DNA from: Teichococcus wenyumeiae
Lineage (GTDB): Bacteria; Pseudomonadota; Alphaproteobacteria; Acetobacterales; Acetobacteraceae
Assembly: GCF_003696345.1 (NCBI RefSeq)
Contig: NZ_RFLX01000013.1
Location: 99,487-163,486 of the forward strand
Direction: 5' to 3'
DNA: 64,000 nucleotides
In this document: positions 54,348-62,939 of the stretch, piece by piece
How the letters are laid out: every line of letters begins with the position of its first letter
Position numbering within the stretch: the first letter of the stretch is position 1
The notes under the pieces: model-generated
Told to the model about the DNA's origin: nothing
Seen by the model: the letters and a program-made list of their open reading frames with translations, nothing else
Database searches by the model: none
Position numbers and translations under genes: made by a program

Positions 54348-55331
54348 TCACTCCAGGCGGATATTCGCCTCGCGGATCACCGAGCCCCAGCGGGCGGTAT
54401 CGGCGGCCAGGGCCTGCCGCAGCACGCCGGCATCGCCCGAGATGAGCTGCACGCCCTGCTCGGCGAGGCGCGCGCGGATCGTGGGGTCTTCCGTGGAGGC
54501 GCGAAGGGCCGCCGCGGCCCGCGCCACGACAGGCGCGGGCGTGCCCGTCGGAGCGAAGAGGCCCTGCCAGAAGAACACCTCGAAGCCCGGCAGCGTCTCT
54601 CCGATCGGCGGCAGGTCCGGGTAGTCCGGCAGGCGGAAGGGCGCGGTCACGGAGAGGCCGCGTGTCGCACCCTCCCGCAGGGTCGCGGCTGCCTCCTGCG
54701 GCGCCTGGAACATGGCCTGCACACGGCCCTGCCTGAGGTCGAGCGCGGCCGGCGCGCCTCCGCGATAAGGAACATGGAGGATATCGATGCCGGTCCGCGC
54801 CTTGAACAGCTCCAGGCAAAGATGGCTGACAGCGCCGGTGCCGGGCGAGGCGAAGCTCAGCTTGCCGGGATTGGCCTTGGCGTAGTCGATCAGCTCGGCG
54901 GTTGTGCGCACCGGCACCGAGGGATGCACATGCAGGATGAAGGGGGTCTGGAACACCATGCCCACCGGGTCCAGCTCGCGGCCGGGGTCCTTCGGGGTCA
55001 GGTTGGGCTGCAGGGTCGGGTTGATGGCGAGGGTCGTCGTGCCCATCACCAGCGTGTAGCCATCCGGCCGGGCGCGGGCGACGGCGGTCGCGGCGACGGA
55101 GGTGGCGGCACCGGGGCGGTTGTCGACGACCACGGGCACACCGAGTTCCTGCGTCATGCGCTCGGCGACGGCGCGGGAGGCGAGATCGGTGACGCCGCCC
55201 GGCGGATAGCCTTCAACGATGGTGACGGCACGGGCTGGCCAGGCGGCGGAAGCGTTCTGGGCTTGTGCCCGGCCAGCCGGAAAGAGTGCCGGCAGAGCCA
55301 GGCCGGCGGTGAGGACCATGCGGCGCTTCAT
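54348..55331 (-). CDS. Bug/TctC-family receptor, first gene of the mevalonate-type operon
   Basis: A 327-aa receptor with a signal peptide (MKRRMVLTAGLALPALFP, cleavage at RAQAQ). The mature protein has ARAVTIVEGYPPGGVTDLAS and VVDNRPGAATSVA. GGAGGGA sits 8 bases before the ATG at 55331. It is 46 bases ahead of HMG-CoA reductase and so would bring in its substrate, mevalonate or mevalonolactone; that ligand is inferred from context. No tctA/tctB genes nearby. Confidence 0.92.
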   Translation of the reverse strand: MKRRMVLTAGLALPALFPAGRAQAQNASAAWPARAVTIVEGYPPGGVTDLASRAVAERMTQELGVPVVVDNRPGAATSVAATAVARARPDGYTLVMGTTTLAINPTLQPNLTPKDPGRELDPVGMVFQTPFILHVHPSVPVRTTAELIDYAKANPGKLSFASPGTGAVSHLCLELFKARTGIDILHVPYRGGAPAALDLRQGRVQAMFQAPQEAAATLREGATRGLSVTAPFRLPDYPDLPPIGETLPGFEVFFWQGLFAPTGTPAPVVARAAAALRASTEDPTIRARLAEQGVQLISGDAGVLRQALAADTARWGSVIREANIRLE

Positions 55332-55775
55332 TGGGCGTCCCTCCATGTTTTTTAACTGATTGGAGAGAAAGTGTCCCAGCAGGCCGCAGAGCAGAAGGGA
55401 CAGTTCGACCGATTCTTCCTGGGACAGTTTCGGAGACCCGGCAAAAGAACAGAGATCAAACCAGGCAACGGTGCGCATTACGGCATGCGCCGGGCCGGGC
55501 CGCTCGATGAACCGCAGGCCGGCTGTTCGCCCCCTTCGCCATCATCAGCCGCCGCGCCCCACTCCGGCGCAACCGCTTCCGGAGTTGCATGGGCGCCAGG
55601 GAAGCCTCGCTGCGGAAGTGCCGAACGAGTTCGCAAGATCCGCGAGTCAAGCTCCAGCACCAGTGACGGAAAAGCTTGGCCACACTGGTGGGATGAGACG
55701 CCTCCACACCCCGCCCTTCCCTTTCGACGCCATTGAGTTATCGTGCCGGAAAAGAAACATCATGGGAGGAGAGGC
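55332..55775. other. Long divergent intergenic region
   Basis: About 440 bases between the leftward mevalonate-type operon and the rightward beta-propeller gene. It holds three related GGGACA-type repeats (55369-55429) near the operon side. No small ORF with a ribosome-binding site was found; promoters for both directions must lie here but no clear -35/-10 pair stands out. Confidence 0.4.
55369..55429. promoter_or_regulatory. Three GGGACA-type half-sites upstream of the mevalonate-type operon
   Basis: GAAGGGACAGTT (55394-55405) and CCTGGGACAGTT (55418-55429) are direct repeats spaced exactly 24 bases; AAGTGTCCCAGC (55369-55380) is an inverted copy (GCTGGGACACTT). They begin 38 bases upstream of the receptor start. 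MocR regulators often bind direct repeats, so these are candidate sites for the operon's MocR protein. Confidence 0.4.
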
Positions 55776-56963
55776 ATGCCTGTCATCATGCGGCGCACCA
55801 TGCTGCGCAGCGCCTTCGGGATGTGCGCGGCTCTCGGCATGACCCCGCTGCTGACATCGCCATCCCTGGCTCAGGGCACATCGGCCAGCAGCCCAGCCGC
55901 CGGCGAGGCTGCCGCGGCCATAGTGCCTGAATTCCAGGTCGATCCCTTCTGGCCGAAGCCGCTGCCCAACAACTGGATCATTGGCGCCGTCGCGGGCGTC
56001 GCGGTGGACAAGCGCGACCACATCTGGATCGTCCACCGCCCCGGAACCATCGCCCCGCGCCAGCTGATGGCGGAGCGCAACCCGCCGGAGACGAGCTGCT
56101 GCGTCCGCGCCCCCGCCGTGCTGGTCTTCGACAAACAGGGCAATCTGCTGCGCCACTGGGGCGGGCCCGGCCCGGGATACGAATGGCCGGAGGTGGAGCA
56201 CGGCATCTATGTGGATGCCAATGACTTCGTATGGCTCGCCGGCAGCGGGGCAAAGGACCACCAGCTGCTGAAGTTCACCCTGGACGGCAGCTTCGTGATG
56301 CAGATCGGCCGCTCAGGTCAGTCCAAGGGGAATGCCGATACCGCCAACCTGAACCGCCCCGCCGATGTCGAGGTGGATACCGAGGCAAGGGAGGTCTATG
56401 TCGCCGACGGCTACGGCAACCGGCGCGTCATCGTGTTCAACAGCGAGACCGGCGCCTATAAGCGGCACTGGGGTGCCTATGGCCAGCCACCGGTGGATGG
56501 CGGGCCTGAGGCCTATGGCGGCACAGCCGCCTATACGCCGGGCCAGCCGCCCTCGCGGCAGTTCGCCAGCCCGGTGCATTGCGTGCGGCTGACGAAAGAC
56601 CGTCAGGTTTATGTCTGCGACCGCACCAACGATCGCTATCAGGTCTTCCGGCCGGATGGCACCTTCGTGGCGGAATACTTCATTGCGCCGCAGACGCGGT
56701 TGAATGGCTCGGTGGCCGATCTCGTGCCGTCGCGCGACCCATCACAGGATTTCCTGTTCAGCGTGGACAATTCCAACGGCGTGGCACGGGTCATCCGGCG
56801 GCGCGACGGCGAGGTGCTCTCCACCTTCGGGCGGCCCGGGCGGTATGCCGGGCAGTTTCATGTACCGCACAACATCGCACAGGACAGCGAAGGCAGCCTC
56901 TATATCACCGAAGTGGATAACGGCCAGCGGGTGCAGCGCTTCATACGCCATACCCCCTCCTGA
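55776..56963 (+). CDS. Secreted NHL-type six-bladed beta-propeller protein
   Basis: A 395-aa exported protein: signal peptide MRRTMLRSAFGMCAALGM with cleavage near SLAQG, then NHL-like propeller blades such as GVAVDKRDHIWIVHRPG, GIYVDANDFVWLAGSG, EVDTEAREVYVADGYGNRRV and VPHNIAQDSEGSLYITEVDN. GGAGGAG is six bases before the ATG at 55776. Propellers of this type bind ligands or act as lyases or lactonases; no catalytic assignment is made. It lies 216 bases from the convergent pqqC gene. Confidence 0.85.
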   Translation: MPVIMRRTMLRSAFGMCAALGMTPLLTSPSLAQGTSASSPAAGEAAAAIVPEFQVDPFWPKPLPNNWIIGAVAGVAVDKRDHIWIVHRPGTIAPRQLMAERNPPETSCCVRAPAVLVFDKQGNLLRHWGGPGPGYEWPEVEHGIYVDANDFVWLAGSGAKDHQLLKFTLDGSFVMQIGRSGQSKGNADTANLNRPADVEVDTEAREVYVADGYGNRRVIVFNSETGAYKRHWGAYGQPPVDGGPEAYGGTAAYTPGQPPSRQFASPVHCVRLTKDRQVYVCDRTNDRYQVFRPDGTFVAEYFIAPQTRLNGSVADLVPSRDPSQDFLFSVDNSNGVARVIRRRDGEVLSTFGRPGRYAGQFHVPHNIAQDSEGSLYITEVDNGQRVQRFIRHTPS

Positions 56964-57179
56964 CCAGTCCAATCTTTCCAGGCTGGCGTTGGAAAGTCTG
57001 CTTACTGCTCCACCGGCGTATTCCAGACCAGGGGCCGGCTTCTCTGACGGCCCAGGCGAGCAGACAGGAATTCTGCGTTGGCCAAGCTCAGGCCACGCAG
57101 CTTCCCGACGAAAAGGTGCAGCAGGCTATGGCACGCAAAAATCACCGGCCGGCTGCCAAGCAGGAAAAGCGGTTCCCCG

Positions 57180-57929
57180 TCACGCGCGCGGCCTCCAGGC
57201 GCCGGGCGGCACATGCCCAGGGGAGACATAGGCATAATCCAACGCGTCTAACTGCGCCCAGAGCACGCCGCATTTGAAGCGCAGCGCATCCAGCACGGCT
57301 TGCTGCTGCTCAAACGTGCGGGCGTGTTCCTTGACGTAATCCAGCGCGAAGGCGACGTCCTTCGGTGCCTGGGTCAGCCGGGGCGTGAAATAGGCCAGGG
57401 TCTCCGGCGTGACGAAGTCGTAGTGGCGCAGCATGCCCGACACCCGCTCACTGATGATATTGGGCGAGAACATCTCGGTCAGTGACGAGGCGATGGCCTC
57501 CAGGATCGGCCGGTCCCGGACGAAGTTGACATAGGCATCCACCGCATGGCGCGTCCCCGGCAGGATGCCGGCGGTGGAAACCACGTAATCCCGATCCAGC
57601 CCCAGCCCGTCGGTCAGCTTCAGCCAGCGGGCGATGCCGCCGTTCTGCTCCGCGCCTTCGGGTTGGATATCGCCGTCATGGTCCTCGATCCGGCTGCGCC
57701 ACAGGCGGCGCAGCGCCGGGTCCGGCAGGCGCGCCACCACGTAGGCATCCTTGGCGGGGATGCGGCTCTGGTAATAATACCGATTCAGCGCCCAGGCCTG
57801 AACCTGCACGCGGTTCAGCTTGCCGCCGTGCAGCGCCCGGTGGAACGGGTGCAGGTTGTGGTAGCGCTCTATCCCGATCTGCCGCAGCGCGGCTTCCAGA
57901 GCTTCGGGCGAGAGGAGCGGCGCGCTCAC
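57180..57929 (-). CDS. pqqC: Pyrroloquinoline-quinone synthase PqqC
   Basis: A 249-aa cofactorless oxidase that performs the final ring closure and oxidation in PQQ biosynthesis. Typical sequence: RYHNLHPFHRALHGGKLNRV, ALNRYYYQSRIPAKDA, EDHDGD, EMFSPNIISERVSGML and LDYAYVSPGHVPPGAWRP. It starts with GTG at 57929, overlapping the pqqB stop by 4 bases. The usual pqqD and pqqE do not follow: after its stop there are 216 bases without a recognisable gene, then the convergent propeller gene. Confidence 0.95.
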   Translation of the reverse strand: MSAPLLSPEALEAALRQIGIERYHNLHPFHRALHGGKLNRVQVQAWALNRYYYQSRIPAKDAYVVARLPDPALRRLWRSRIEDHDGDIQPEGAEQNGGIARWLKLTDGLGLDRDYVVSTAGILPGTRHAVDAYVNFVRDRPILEAIASSLTEMFSPNIISERVSGMLRHYDFVTPETLAYFTPRLTQAPKDVAFALDYVKEHARTFEQQQAVLDALRFKCGVLWAQLDALDYAYVSPGHVPPGAWRPRA

Positions 57930-58855
57930 AGCCGCACCTCCATGCCGTCGAAGGCCACCTGCCACCCGGCAGCTTCGGCCTCGGCCCGCTCCGGCGAGTC
58001 ATCCAGCAGGACAGGATTGGAATTGTTCATGTGGATCAGGATCTTCCGCTCTACGCCCAGTTCTGCGAAGGCAGCGATCGTGCCTCCCGCGCCGCTGACG
58101 GACATGTGGCCCATGCGCTGGCCTGTCTTGGGGCCGAGCCCGGCCAGGATCATCTCATCATCCCGCCACAGGGTACCGTCGAAGAAGACCAGCGCGGCAC
58201 CGCGCAGCAGTTCCGCCAGCCCCGGTGTCATGGCGGCACAGCCGGGGATGTAGATCATCCGCCGGCCATCGGCCTCCAGCGCCACGCCCACGGTGCTGCC
58301 GTCGTCTTCCTCCAGCGCCAGAGCCCCGCCGGAGGTCGGCTCCATATAGAGCGGCACTTTGCCGGGCACGGGGAAGAGCATGGCTGTCAGGCCGGTGGGC
58401 GCGCCGGCGGCGGCCAGCAGCGGGAACCATTGCCGCAGCGGCACGCGCTGGCGCGTCACCACCTCGCGCGACAGGGCCTCGAAGATCGGATTGCTGTCCA
58501 GCAGGTTGTGCACGGCATCGGCGGCGACCAGCCGCAGGGGCTGGCGTTCCCTGAGGGTCAGGAGCCCCGTGACCGCATCGACCTCGCCACCCGTCAGCAG
58601 CACGCCGGCGATGGGCGTGGAGCGGAGGCCTTCCCGCGCGTGCAGGCAAGGCGTGGCGAGGATCTGCTGGCGCAGGTCCGGCGAGGCATTCAGCAAGTAC
58701 CAGGCTGTGCCATTGGCGCTGACCGCCAGCGAGGCCTGGCTGCGCGCCAGGGCCGCGGGGTCGCCGGCCCGGGCGCGGCGGCATGCCGTTGTATTGGAGT
58801 TCCATTGCGGAAAGCCGCCGCCAGCCGCAGATCCAAGAACCACAGCCTGCATCAT
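57926..58855 (-). CDS. pqqB: PQQ biosynthesis protein PqqB
   Basis: A 309-aa metallo-beta-lactamase-fold protein required in PQQ biosynthesis. Family text: VVLGSAAGGGFPQWNSN, NASPDLRQQI, LLTGGEVDAVTGLLTLRERQ and LIHMNNSNPVL. Two adjacent ATGs (58855 and 58852) are possible starts; the ribosome-binding site is weak (AGGA about 13 bases away). Followed directly by pqqC. A 25-codon frame resembling a degraded pqqA lies 58 bases upstream on the same strand. Confidence 0.95.
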   Translation of the reverse strand: MMQAVVLGSAAGGGFPQWNSNTTACRRARAGDPAALARSQASLAVSANGTAWYLLNASPDLRQQILATPCLHAREGLRSTPIAGVLLTGGEVDAVTGLLTLRERQPLRLVAADAVHNLLDSNPIFEALSREVVTRQRVPLRQWFPLLAAAGAPTGLTAMLFPVPGKVPLYMEPTSGGALALEEDDGSTVGVALEADGRRMIYIPGCAAMTPGLAELLRGAALVFFDGTLWRDDEMILAGLGPKTGQRMGHMSVSGAGGTIAAFAELGVERKILIHMNNSNPVLLDDSPERAEAEAAGWQVAFDGMEVRL

Positions 58856-58913
58856 AGAAAAACCGGTGTCCTGGGCATGCGCCTTGCTCGCCAGCGGCAG
58901 GCAAGGCTGGCCT

Positions 58914-58991
58914 TCACTGCGCGGCGCCGCAGATGCAGCGCGCGGTCGCGGCACCAGGACAAACGCCTATCTGCGAGGCTTTCCAGCGCAT
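58914..58991 (-). pseudogene. Possible vestigial pqqA
   Basis: A 25-codon frame in exactly the position of pqqA, ahead of pqqB. It opens MRWKASQI and continues to a C-x-G-A stretch, which can be laid over the PqqA pattern (W3, hydrophobic pair, C-x-G, short tail) if one codon is missing. The two residues that PqqA must provide for cross-linking are absent: Ala (GCG) stands where Glu is needed and Cys (TGC) where Tyr is needed. Each could arise by one base change. Being so short, the resemblance might be chance. Confidence 0.35.
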
Positions 58992-59251
58992 CGTCCTACG
59001 CACCATGAATGAGTGACGGGAGATGGGATGCGAATCTGCGCCCATGCCTTTCCTATAGGACACCGCATTCATTCTGTCACCAGATCATGATCCGTGTGGA
59101 AGGCGTCCTGCCGGTTCAGCGCAGGGCGCGCGTCCAGGATGCCACATCTCCATGCACCGCCTTGGCGAAAGACAGCGAAGAGCGTCCTTCCAGATCCGCC
59201 GGCGGGCGCGCTAGTCTTGGCATCAAGAAGAGCCAAAGGGAGGATGCACGC
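58992..59251. other. Divergent region between pqq genes and ABC importer
   Basis: About 260 bases that should contain the leftward pqq promoter and the rightward importer promoter. ATAGGAAAGG and similar AT-richer patches occur around 59051-59065, but no clear promoter, operator or riboswitch-like structure is supported. Confidence 0.35.
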
Positions 59252-60238
59252 TTGCTGCCCCGAAGGACTTTGCTCGCCCTGGCCGGGCTGGCCTGTGCGG
59301 CACCGCGCCCTGGGCTCGCTGACACGGGCCGCAGCCTGCGGATTGGTGTTCTCCGCTTCGGCACCCTGGCCTGGGAACTCGACACCATCGCGCGGCACGG
59401 CTTGGCGGCGGCGGAGGGTGTCAGGATCGAGACCGTCGCCCTGGCCTCGAACGAGGCTGGCCGCGTGGCGCTGCTGGCAGGCTCCGCCGATGTCATTGTC
59501 AGCGACTGGCTCTGGGTCGCCCGCCAGCGCGCCGAGGATCAGCCGCTGCAATTCGCGCCCTTCTCCAGCAGCATCGGCTCGGTGATGGTGCCGGCCGGCT
59601 CCGCCATCACCGATCTTGCCGGGCTGCGTGGCCGCCGCATCGGCGTATCGGGAGGCCCGCTCGACAAGGCTTGGCTCCTGCTGGTCGCCCGCGCCCGCCG
59701 CGACGGGATCGACCTGCCTGCGGTGGTCGAGCCGGTCTATGGCGCACCGCCGCTGCTGGCGGAACAACTGCTGCGCGGAAGGCTGGACGCCGCGCTGGTC
59801 TTCTGGAACTTCGCCGCCCGGCTGGAATCCGAAGGCGCGCGCACCCTGCTGGCGGTGGAGCGGATCGAGCAGGACCTCGGCGCCGAAGGGCCGGTGGCCA
59901 TGCTGGGATATGTCTTCAACCAGCGCTGGGCCGAGGCCAACCGTTCCGCGCTGGACGGCCTGTTGCGGGCCTCCGGCCGGGCCAAGGCCATCCTGCGTGA
60001 CGACGACGCCGAATGGCAGGCGCTGCGGCCCCAGATGCAGGCGGATTCGGAGGCCATGTTCCTGCGGCTGCGCGACCATTTCCGCGCCGGCATCCCAACA
60101 CGGTCCGTGGCGGCCGAGGAGGCCGATGCCCGGCGCCTCTATGCCATCATGGCGGAGCTGGGTGGCCCGCGTCTGGTGGGGCCGGCCACGGCACTGCCGG
60201 CGGGCAGCTTCTACCGCCCTGCCGGCGCGCCGCCATGA
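59252..60238 (+). CDS. ABC transporter substrate-binding protein (SsuA/ThiY-like)
   Basis: A 328-aa periplasmic binding protein of the nitrate/sulfonate/taurine type. The signal peptide begins LPRRTLLALAGLACAAP. The body has GVLRFGTLAWELDTIARHGL, AGSADVIVSDWLWVARQR and LAGLRGRRIGVSGGPLDKAW. The start is a TTG at 59252 because GGGAGG lies exactly 8 bases upstream and the signal peptide begins there; a nearby ATG is in another frame. First gene of an importer operon whose members overlap by 4 and 8 bases. Substrate unknown; the pqq neighbourhood suggests a quinoprotein-related compound or cofactor. Confidence 0.88.
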   Translation: MLPRRTLLALAGLACAAPRPGLADTGRSLRIGVLRFGTLAWELDTIARHGLAAAEGVRIETVALASNEAGRVALLAGSADVIVSDWLWVARQRAEDQPLQFAPFSSSIGSVMVPAGSAITDLAGLRGRRIGVSGGPLDKAWLLLVARARRDGIDLPAVVEPVYGAPPLLAEQLLRGRLDAALVFWNFAARLESEGARTLLAVERIEQDLGAEGPVAMLGYVFNQRWAEANRSALDGLLRASGRAKAILRDDDAEWQALRPQMQADSEAMFLRLRDHFRAGIPTRSVAAEEADARRLYAIMAELGGPRLVGPATALPAGSFYRPAGAPP

Positions 60239-61041
60239 CGCAGGGGGTGCCGGATGCCCGGCATCATACCGGTTACCGGGCGTTTGCCCTGGAGCATACT
60301 CCGCTGCTGCTCCGCGCCGGCTCGGCGGCCTGCTTCCTGCTGCTGTGGTGGATGATCGCCATCTGGGCCGCGGACCGCGCCCTGCCGGACCCACCGGCCG
60401 TGCTCCGCGCCGCGGCGGCGGCCGTGGCGGATGGCAGCCTGCCGCAGGCGCTCGGGGCCACGCTGGCGCGTGTTATGGCAGCTTTCCTGCTGGCCATGGC
60501 GGCGGGCAGCGTGATCGGCATCCTGATGGGGCGCTCCCGCCTGGCGGATGCCGCGGGCGACTTCTGGCTCGTGCTGCTCCTCAATCTCCCGGCGCTGGTG
60601 GTGATCCTGCTGGCCTATATCTGGTTCGGGCAGACCGAGGCGGCCACGGTGGTCGCCGTCGCCCTGGTCAAGCTTCCGGCCGTGTCGGTGACGCTGCGGG
60701 AAGGCGCGCGCGCGCTCGACCCGCAACTGGATGAGATGGCGAAGGCCTACCGCTTCAGCCTGACGGCGCGCTGGCGGGACGTGATGCTGCCGCAGTTGCA
60801 GCCTTATCTGGCAGCGGCGGCGCGGGCGGGGCTTGCCACGGCCTGGAAGATCGTGCTGGTGGCCGAGCTGCTGGGCCGCCCAAGTGGCGTAGGCTTCGAG
60901 ATGAACCTGCGCTTCCAGGTTTTCGACGTGGCCGGGTTGCTGGCCTATGCCCTGGCCTTCGCCGCGGTGATGCTGGCCATCGAGGCGGGCGTGATGCGCC
61001 CTGCCGAGCGGCGCGCCCGGGCCTGGCGGAACCTTGCCTGA
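60235..61041 (+). CDS. ABC transporter permease (SsuC-like)
   Basis: A 268-aa inner-membrane permease with about six transmembrane helices (AGSAACFLLLWWMIAIWAAD; DFWLVLLLNLPALVVILLAY). The cytoplasmic EAA loop, which contacts the ATPase, is EMAKAYRFSLTARWRDVMLP. Its ATG overlaps the binding-protein stop (ATGA). The permease family is the one used with nitrate/taurine/aliphatic sulfonate binding proteins. Confidence 0.92.
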   Translation: MTQGVPDARHHTGYRAFALEHTPLLLRAGSAACFLLLWWMIAIWAADRALPDPPAVLRAAAAAVADGSLPQALGATLARVMAAFLLAMAAGSVIGILMGRSRLADAAGDFWLVLLLNLPALVVILLAYIWFGQTEAATVVAVALVKLPAVSVTLREGARALDPQLDEMAKAYRFSLTARWRDVMLPQLQPYLAAAARAGLATAWKIVLVAELLGRPSGVGFEMNLRFQVFDVAGLLAYALAFAAVMLAIEAGVMRPAERRARAWRNLA

Positions 61042-61756
61042 CTTGCAGCCCGCGCCACTGATCCTGGACATCCGCAGCAAGCGGTACCGCCGCGCGGGCT
61101 ATCCGGCCACGGAAGCCTTGCGCGACCTGCGCCTGGTGTTTCCGCCCGGCAGCGTCACCGCCGTGCTCGGCCCCTCCGGCTGCGGCAAGACCACCGCGCT
61201 GCGCATCCTGCTTGGCCTCGACACCGCCTTTGAAGGAGAAGTGCGGCACCGGCCGGACCGCATCGGCGTGGTGTTCCAGGAGCCGCGCCTCCTGCCCTGG
61301 CGCAGCATCGAGGCCAACCTGCGGCTCGCCGCCACGGCGGCTGGACGGCCGCATGACCAAGTGGCGCCCTTACTGGAGCGGGTCGGGCTGGGCGGCTGGG
61401 GCAGCCGCTTCCCCGGGGAGCTGTCACTCGGCATGGCGCGGCGCGCGGCCCTGGCACGGGCTCTGGTGGTGGAACCGGAACTGCTGGTGCTGGACGAACC
61501 CCTCGTCTCCCTGGATGACGCCACGGCGTCCAGGCTGCGCGTCCTGCTGGGCGAACTGATCGCCGAGTGCGGCATCACCACGGTTCTCGTGACCCATCAG
61601 CTGGAGGATGCGCTGGCGATGGCGGATCGCATCGCCGTCTTCGGGCGCCCTCCCCATTCCTTGCGTGGCGTTCTGGAGAAGCCAAAAGGCAGTGCCGGCA
61701 GCCTGGCTCTGCTGCGCCGTGAGTTGGCCCGGCGCTTTCCGGAGCAGGCCGGGTGA
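61034..61756 (+). CDS. ABC transporter ATP-binding protein (SsuB-like)
   Basis: A 240-aa ATPase. Walker A GPSGCGKTT, Q-loop VVFQEPRLLPW, Walker B LLVLDEPLVSLDD and switch histidine VTHQLEDAL are intact. The ABC signature reads ELSLGMARRAALARAL, with LSLGM in place of LSGGQ, a tolerated variant in this subfamily. A TTG at 61034 is used as start and overlaps the permease stop by 8 bases. It energises the importer encoded by the two preceding genes. Confidence 0.92.
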   Translation: MPDLQPAPLILDIRSKRYRRAGYPATEALRDLRLVFPPGSVTAVLGPSGCGKTTALRILLGLDTAFEGEVRHRPDRIGVVFQEPRLLPWRSIEANLRLAATAAGRPHDQVAPLLERVGLGGWGSRFPGELSLGMARRAALARALVVEPELLVLDEPLVSLDDATASRLRVLLGELIAECGITTVLVTHQLEDALAMADRIAVFGRPPHSLRGVLEKPKGSAGSLALLRRELARRFPEQAG

Positions 61757-61850
61757 GCGGATGGCTGTTTTATGCTTGAGCGCGGGCGTGATACGGCTTC
61801 ATGCTGAATCCGGAATAAGAACAAGCCAGCTGCGGGAGGAAAGCAGAGCC

Positions 61851-62303
61851 ATGCCGATATGTCTGAGCCGAAGATCAGTGGTGGCTGCGGGGCTGGCCAT
61901 AGCCTGCGCGGGAGCATGGGACAGCCGGCCCGCATCGGCGCGCGGCGATCTGGCGACCCGGGCCCAAAGGCTGGAGCCCCTGATCATGGGCTCCACTGAG
62001 GATGACTTCACCCTTTCGCAGCGCGAATACCGCCTGGAGACAGGCCGCTACTACCGCTGGCGCATCGCCTCCGCCGGCCGGCGCGAATACAATCTGGTGG
62101 CGCCGGAATTCTGGCGCAATGTGTGGATCCGCCAGGTCGCGGTCGGCAAGACGGAGATCAAGACCGGCATCCTGGAAGAGCTGGATTTCGACGATGTCGG
62201 CGAGGTCGAAGTCTTTTTCGTGCCGGTGCGAACAGGGAATTTCACCTTCCGCGTGAGAGGGCTGGAAGAGCGTGGCATGACCGGCAACCTGATCGTCGAA
62301 TAA
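61851..62303 (+). CDS. Small secreted cupredoxin-like protein
   Basis: A 150-aa exported protein: signal peptide LSRRSVVAAGLAIACAGAW with cleavage near SARG. The mature domain is beta-rich (YRLETGRYYRWRIASAG; GEVEVFFVPVRTGNFTFRVR) and resembles cupredoxin-like folds, but the usual Cys/His copper ligands are not obvious (no C-terminal CxxxH). GGGAGGAAAG precedes the ATG. It follows the ABC operon and converges on gfa. It may be a periplasmic partner of a quinoprotein oxidation system; this is inference. Confidence 0.7.
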   Translation: MPICLSRRSVVAAGLAIACAGAWDSRPASARGDLATRAQRLEPLIMGSTEDDFTLSQREYRLETGRYYRWRIASAGRREYNLVAPEFWRNVWIRQVAVGKTEIKTGILEELDFDDVGEVEVFFVPVRTGNFTFRVRGLEERGMTGNLIVE

Positions 62304-62321
62304 GGTCAGGAGCCCCGGAAA

Positions 62322-62345
62322 CGGGCGGCTACGCCAAGCCGCCCG
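62322..62345. terminator. Stem-loop between convergent genes
   Basis: Arms CGGGCGGCT and AGCCGCCCG (perfect 9 bp) with loop ACGCCA, between the cupredoxin-like gene and gfa stop codons. Probable shared terminator, though without a T-run. Confidence 0.45.
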
Positions 62346-62360
62346 CTGGCTTGCCATGGA

Positions 62361-62939
62361 TCAGGGCGGCGGCACCTGGGATGGCTTGGCGCCATGCGCC
62401 GCAATCGCATCCATCAGCGGCGGTGAAAGGCAATCATAGGGTTCCAGGCCGAGTTCCTTGAGGCGCGCGCGCAAGGCCCCCATGCGCTCCGGACTATAGC
62501 CGGATTCAATGACCGAAGAGACGAAGGCGGCGAATTCCGGCGGCGCCCAGCCGGCTTCCTGGAAGAGTTCCGGATGGATGAAGTCGAAGCCGTAGAACGG
62601 ATGATTCTTGTTCTCGATACGCCCGTACATATGCACGCCACATCCTGTGCAGGCATAGCGCTGGATGGCGGCCGTGTCATCGACGATGGCCAGCTTGTCG
62701 CCGTTCTCGATCACCTCGAGCTTGTCGCGCGGCACCACCGCGACAATGGAAAAGAGGGCTCCAGCCGGTTTCCAGCATTTCGTGCAGCCGCAGACGTGAT
62801 CATGCGCCACCTTCGAGGAGATCCTGATCTTGACCGGCCGCTCCGTGCAATGACAGACCAGCGTCCCGCCGGTGAATTGCGCCGACGACGCCTTGAGGCC
62901 CTGGTCCACCAAAGGATGAATCCTGATCGTCTCGGACAT
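62361..62939 (-). CDS. gfa: Glutathione-dependent formaldehyde-activating enzyme
   Basis: A 192-aa zinc protein that speeds formation of S-hydroxymethylglutathione from formaldehyde and glutathione. The cysteine-rich zinc-binding segments are [30 protein letters not shown] and [13 protein letters not shown]; the C-terminal [11 protein letters not shown] is also typical. GGGAGG lies 7 bases before the ATG at 62939. The next gene but one is class III alcohol dehydrogenase, the following enzyme of the pathway. Confidence 0.93.
   Translation of the reverse strand: MSETIRIHPLVDQGLKASSAQFTGGTLVCHCTERPVKIRISSKVAHDHVCGCTKCWKPAGALFSIVAVVPRDKLEVIENGDKLAIVDDTAAIQRYACTGCGVHMYGRIENKNHPFYGFDFIHPELFQEAGWAPPEFAAFVSSVIESGYSPERMGALRARLKELGLEPYDCLSPPLMDAIAAHGAKPSQVPPP

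Noticed and set aside
58783..58800. Apparent loss of zinc-binding cysteines in PqqB (QWNSN instead of QWNCN)
   Set aside because: To my knowledge alphaproteobacterial PqqB proteins commonly have WNSN...ACRRARAGDP here, so it is a lineage feature and not a defect.
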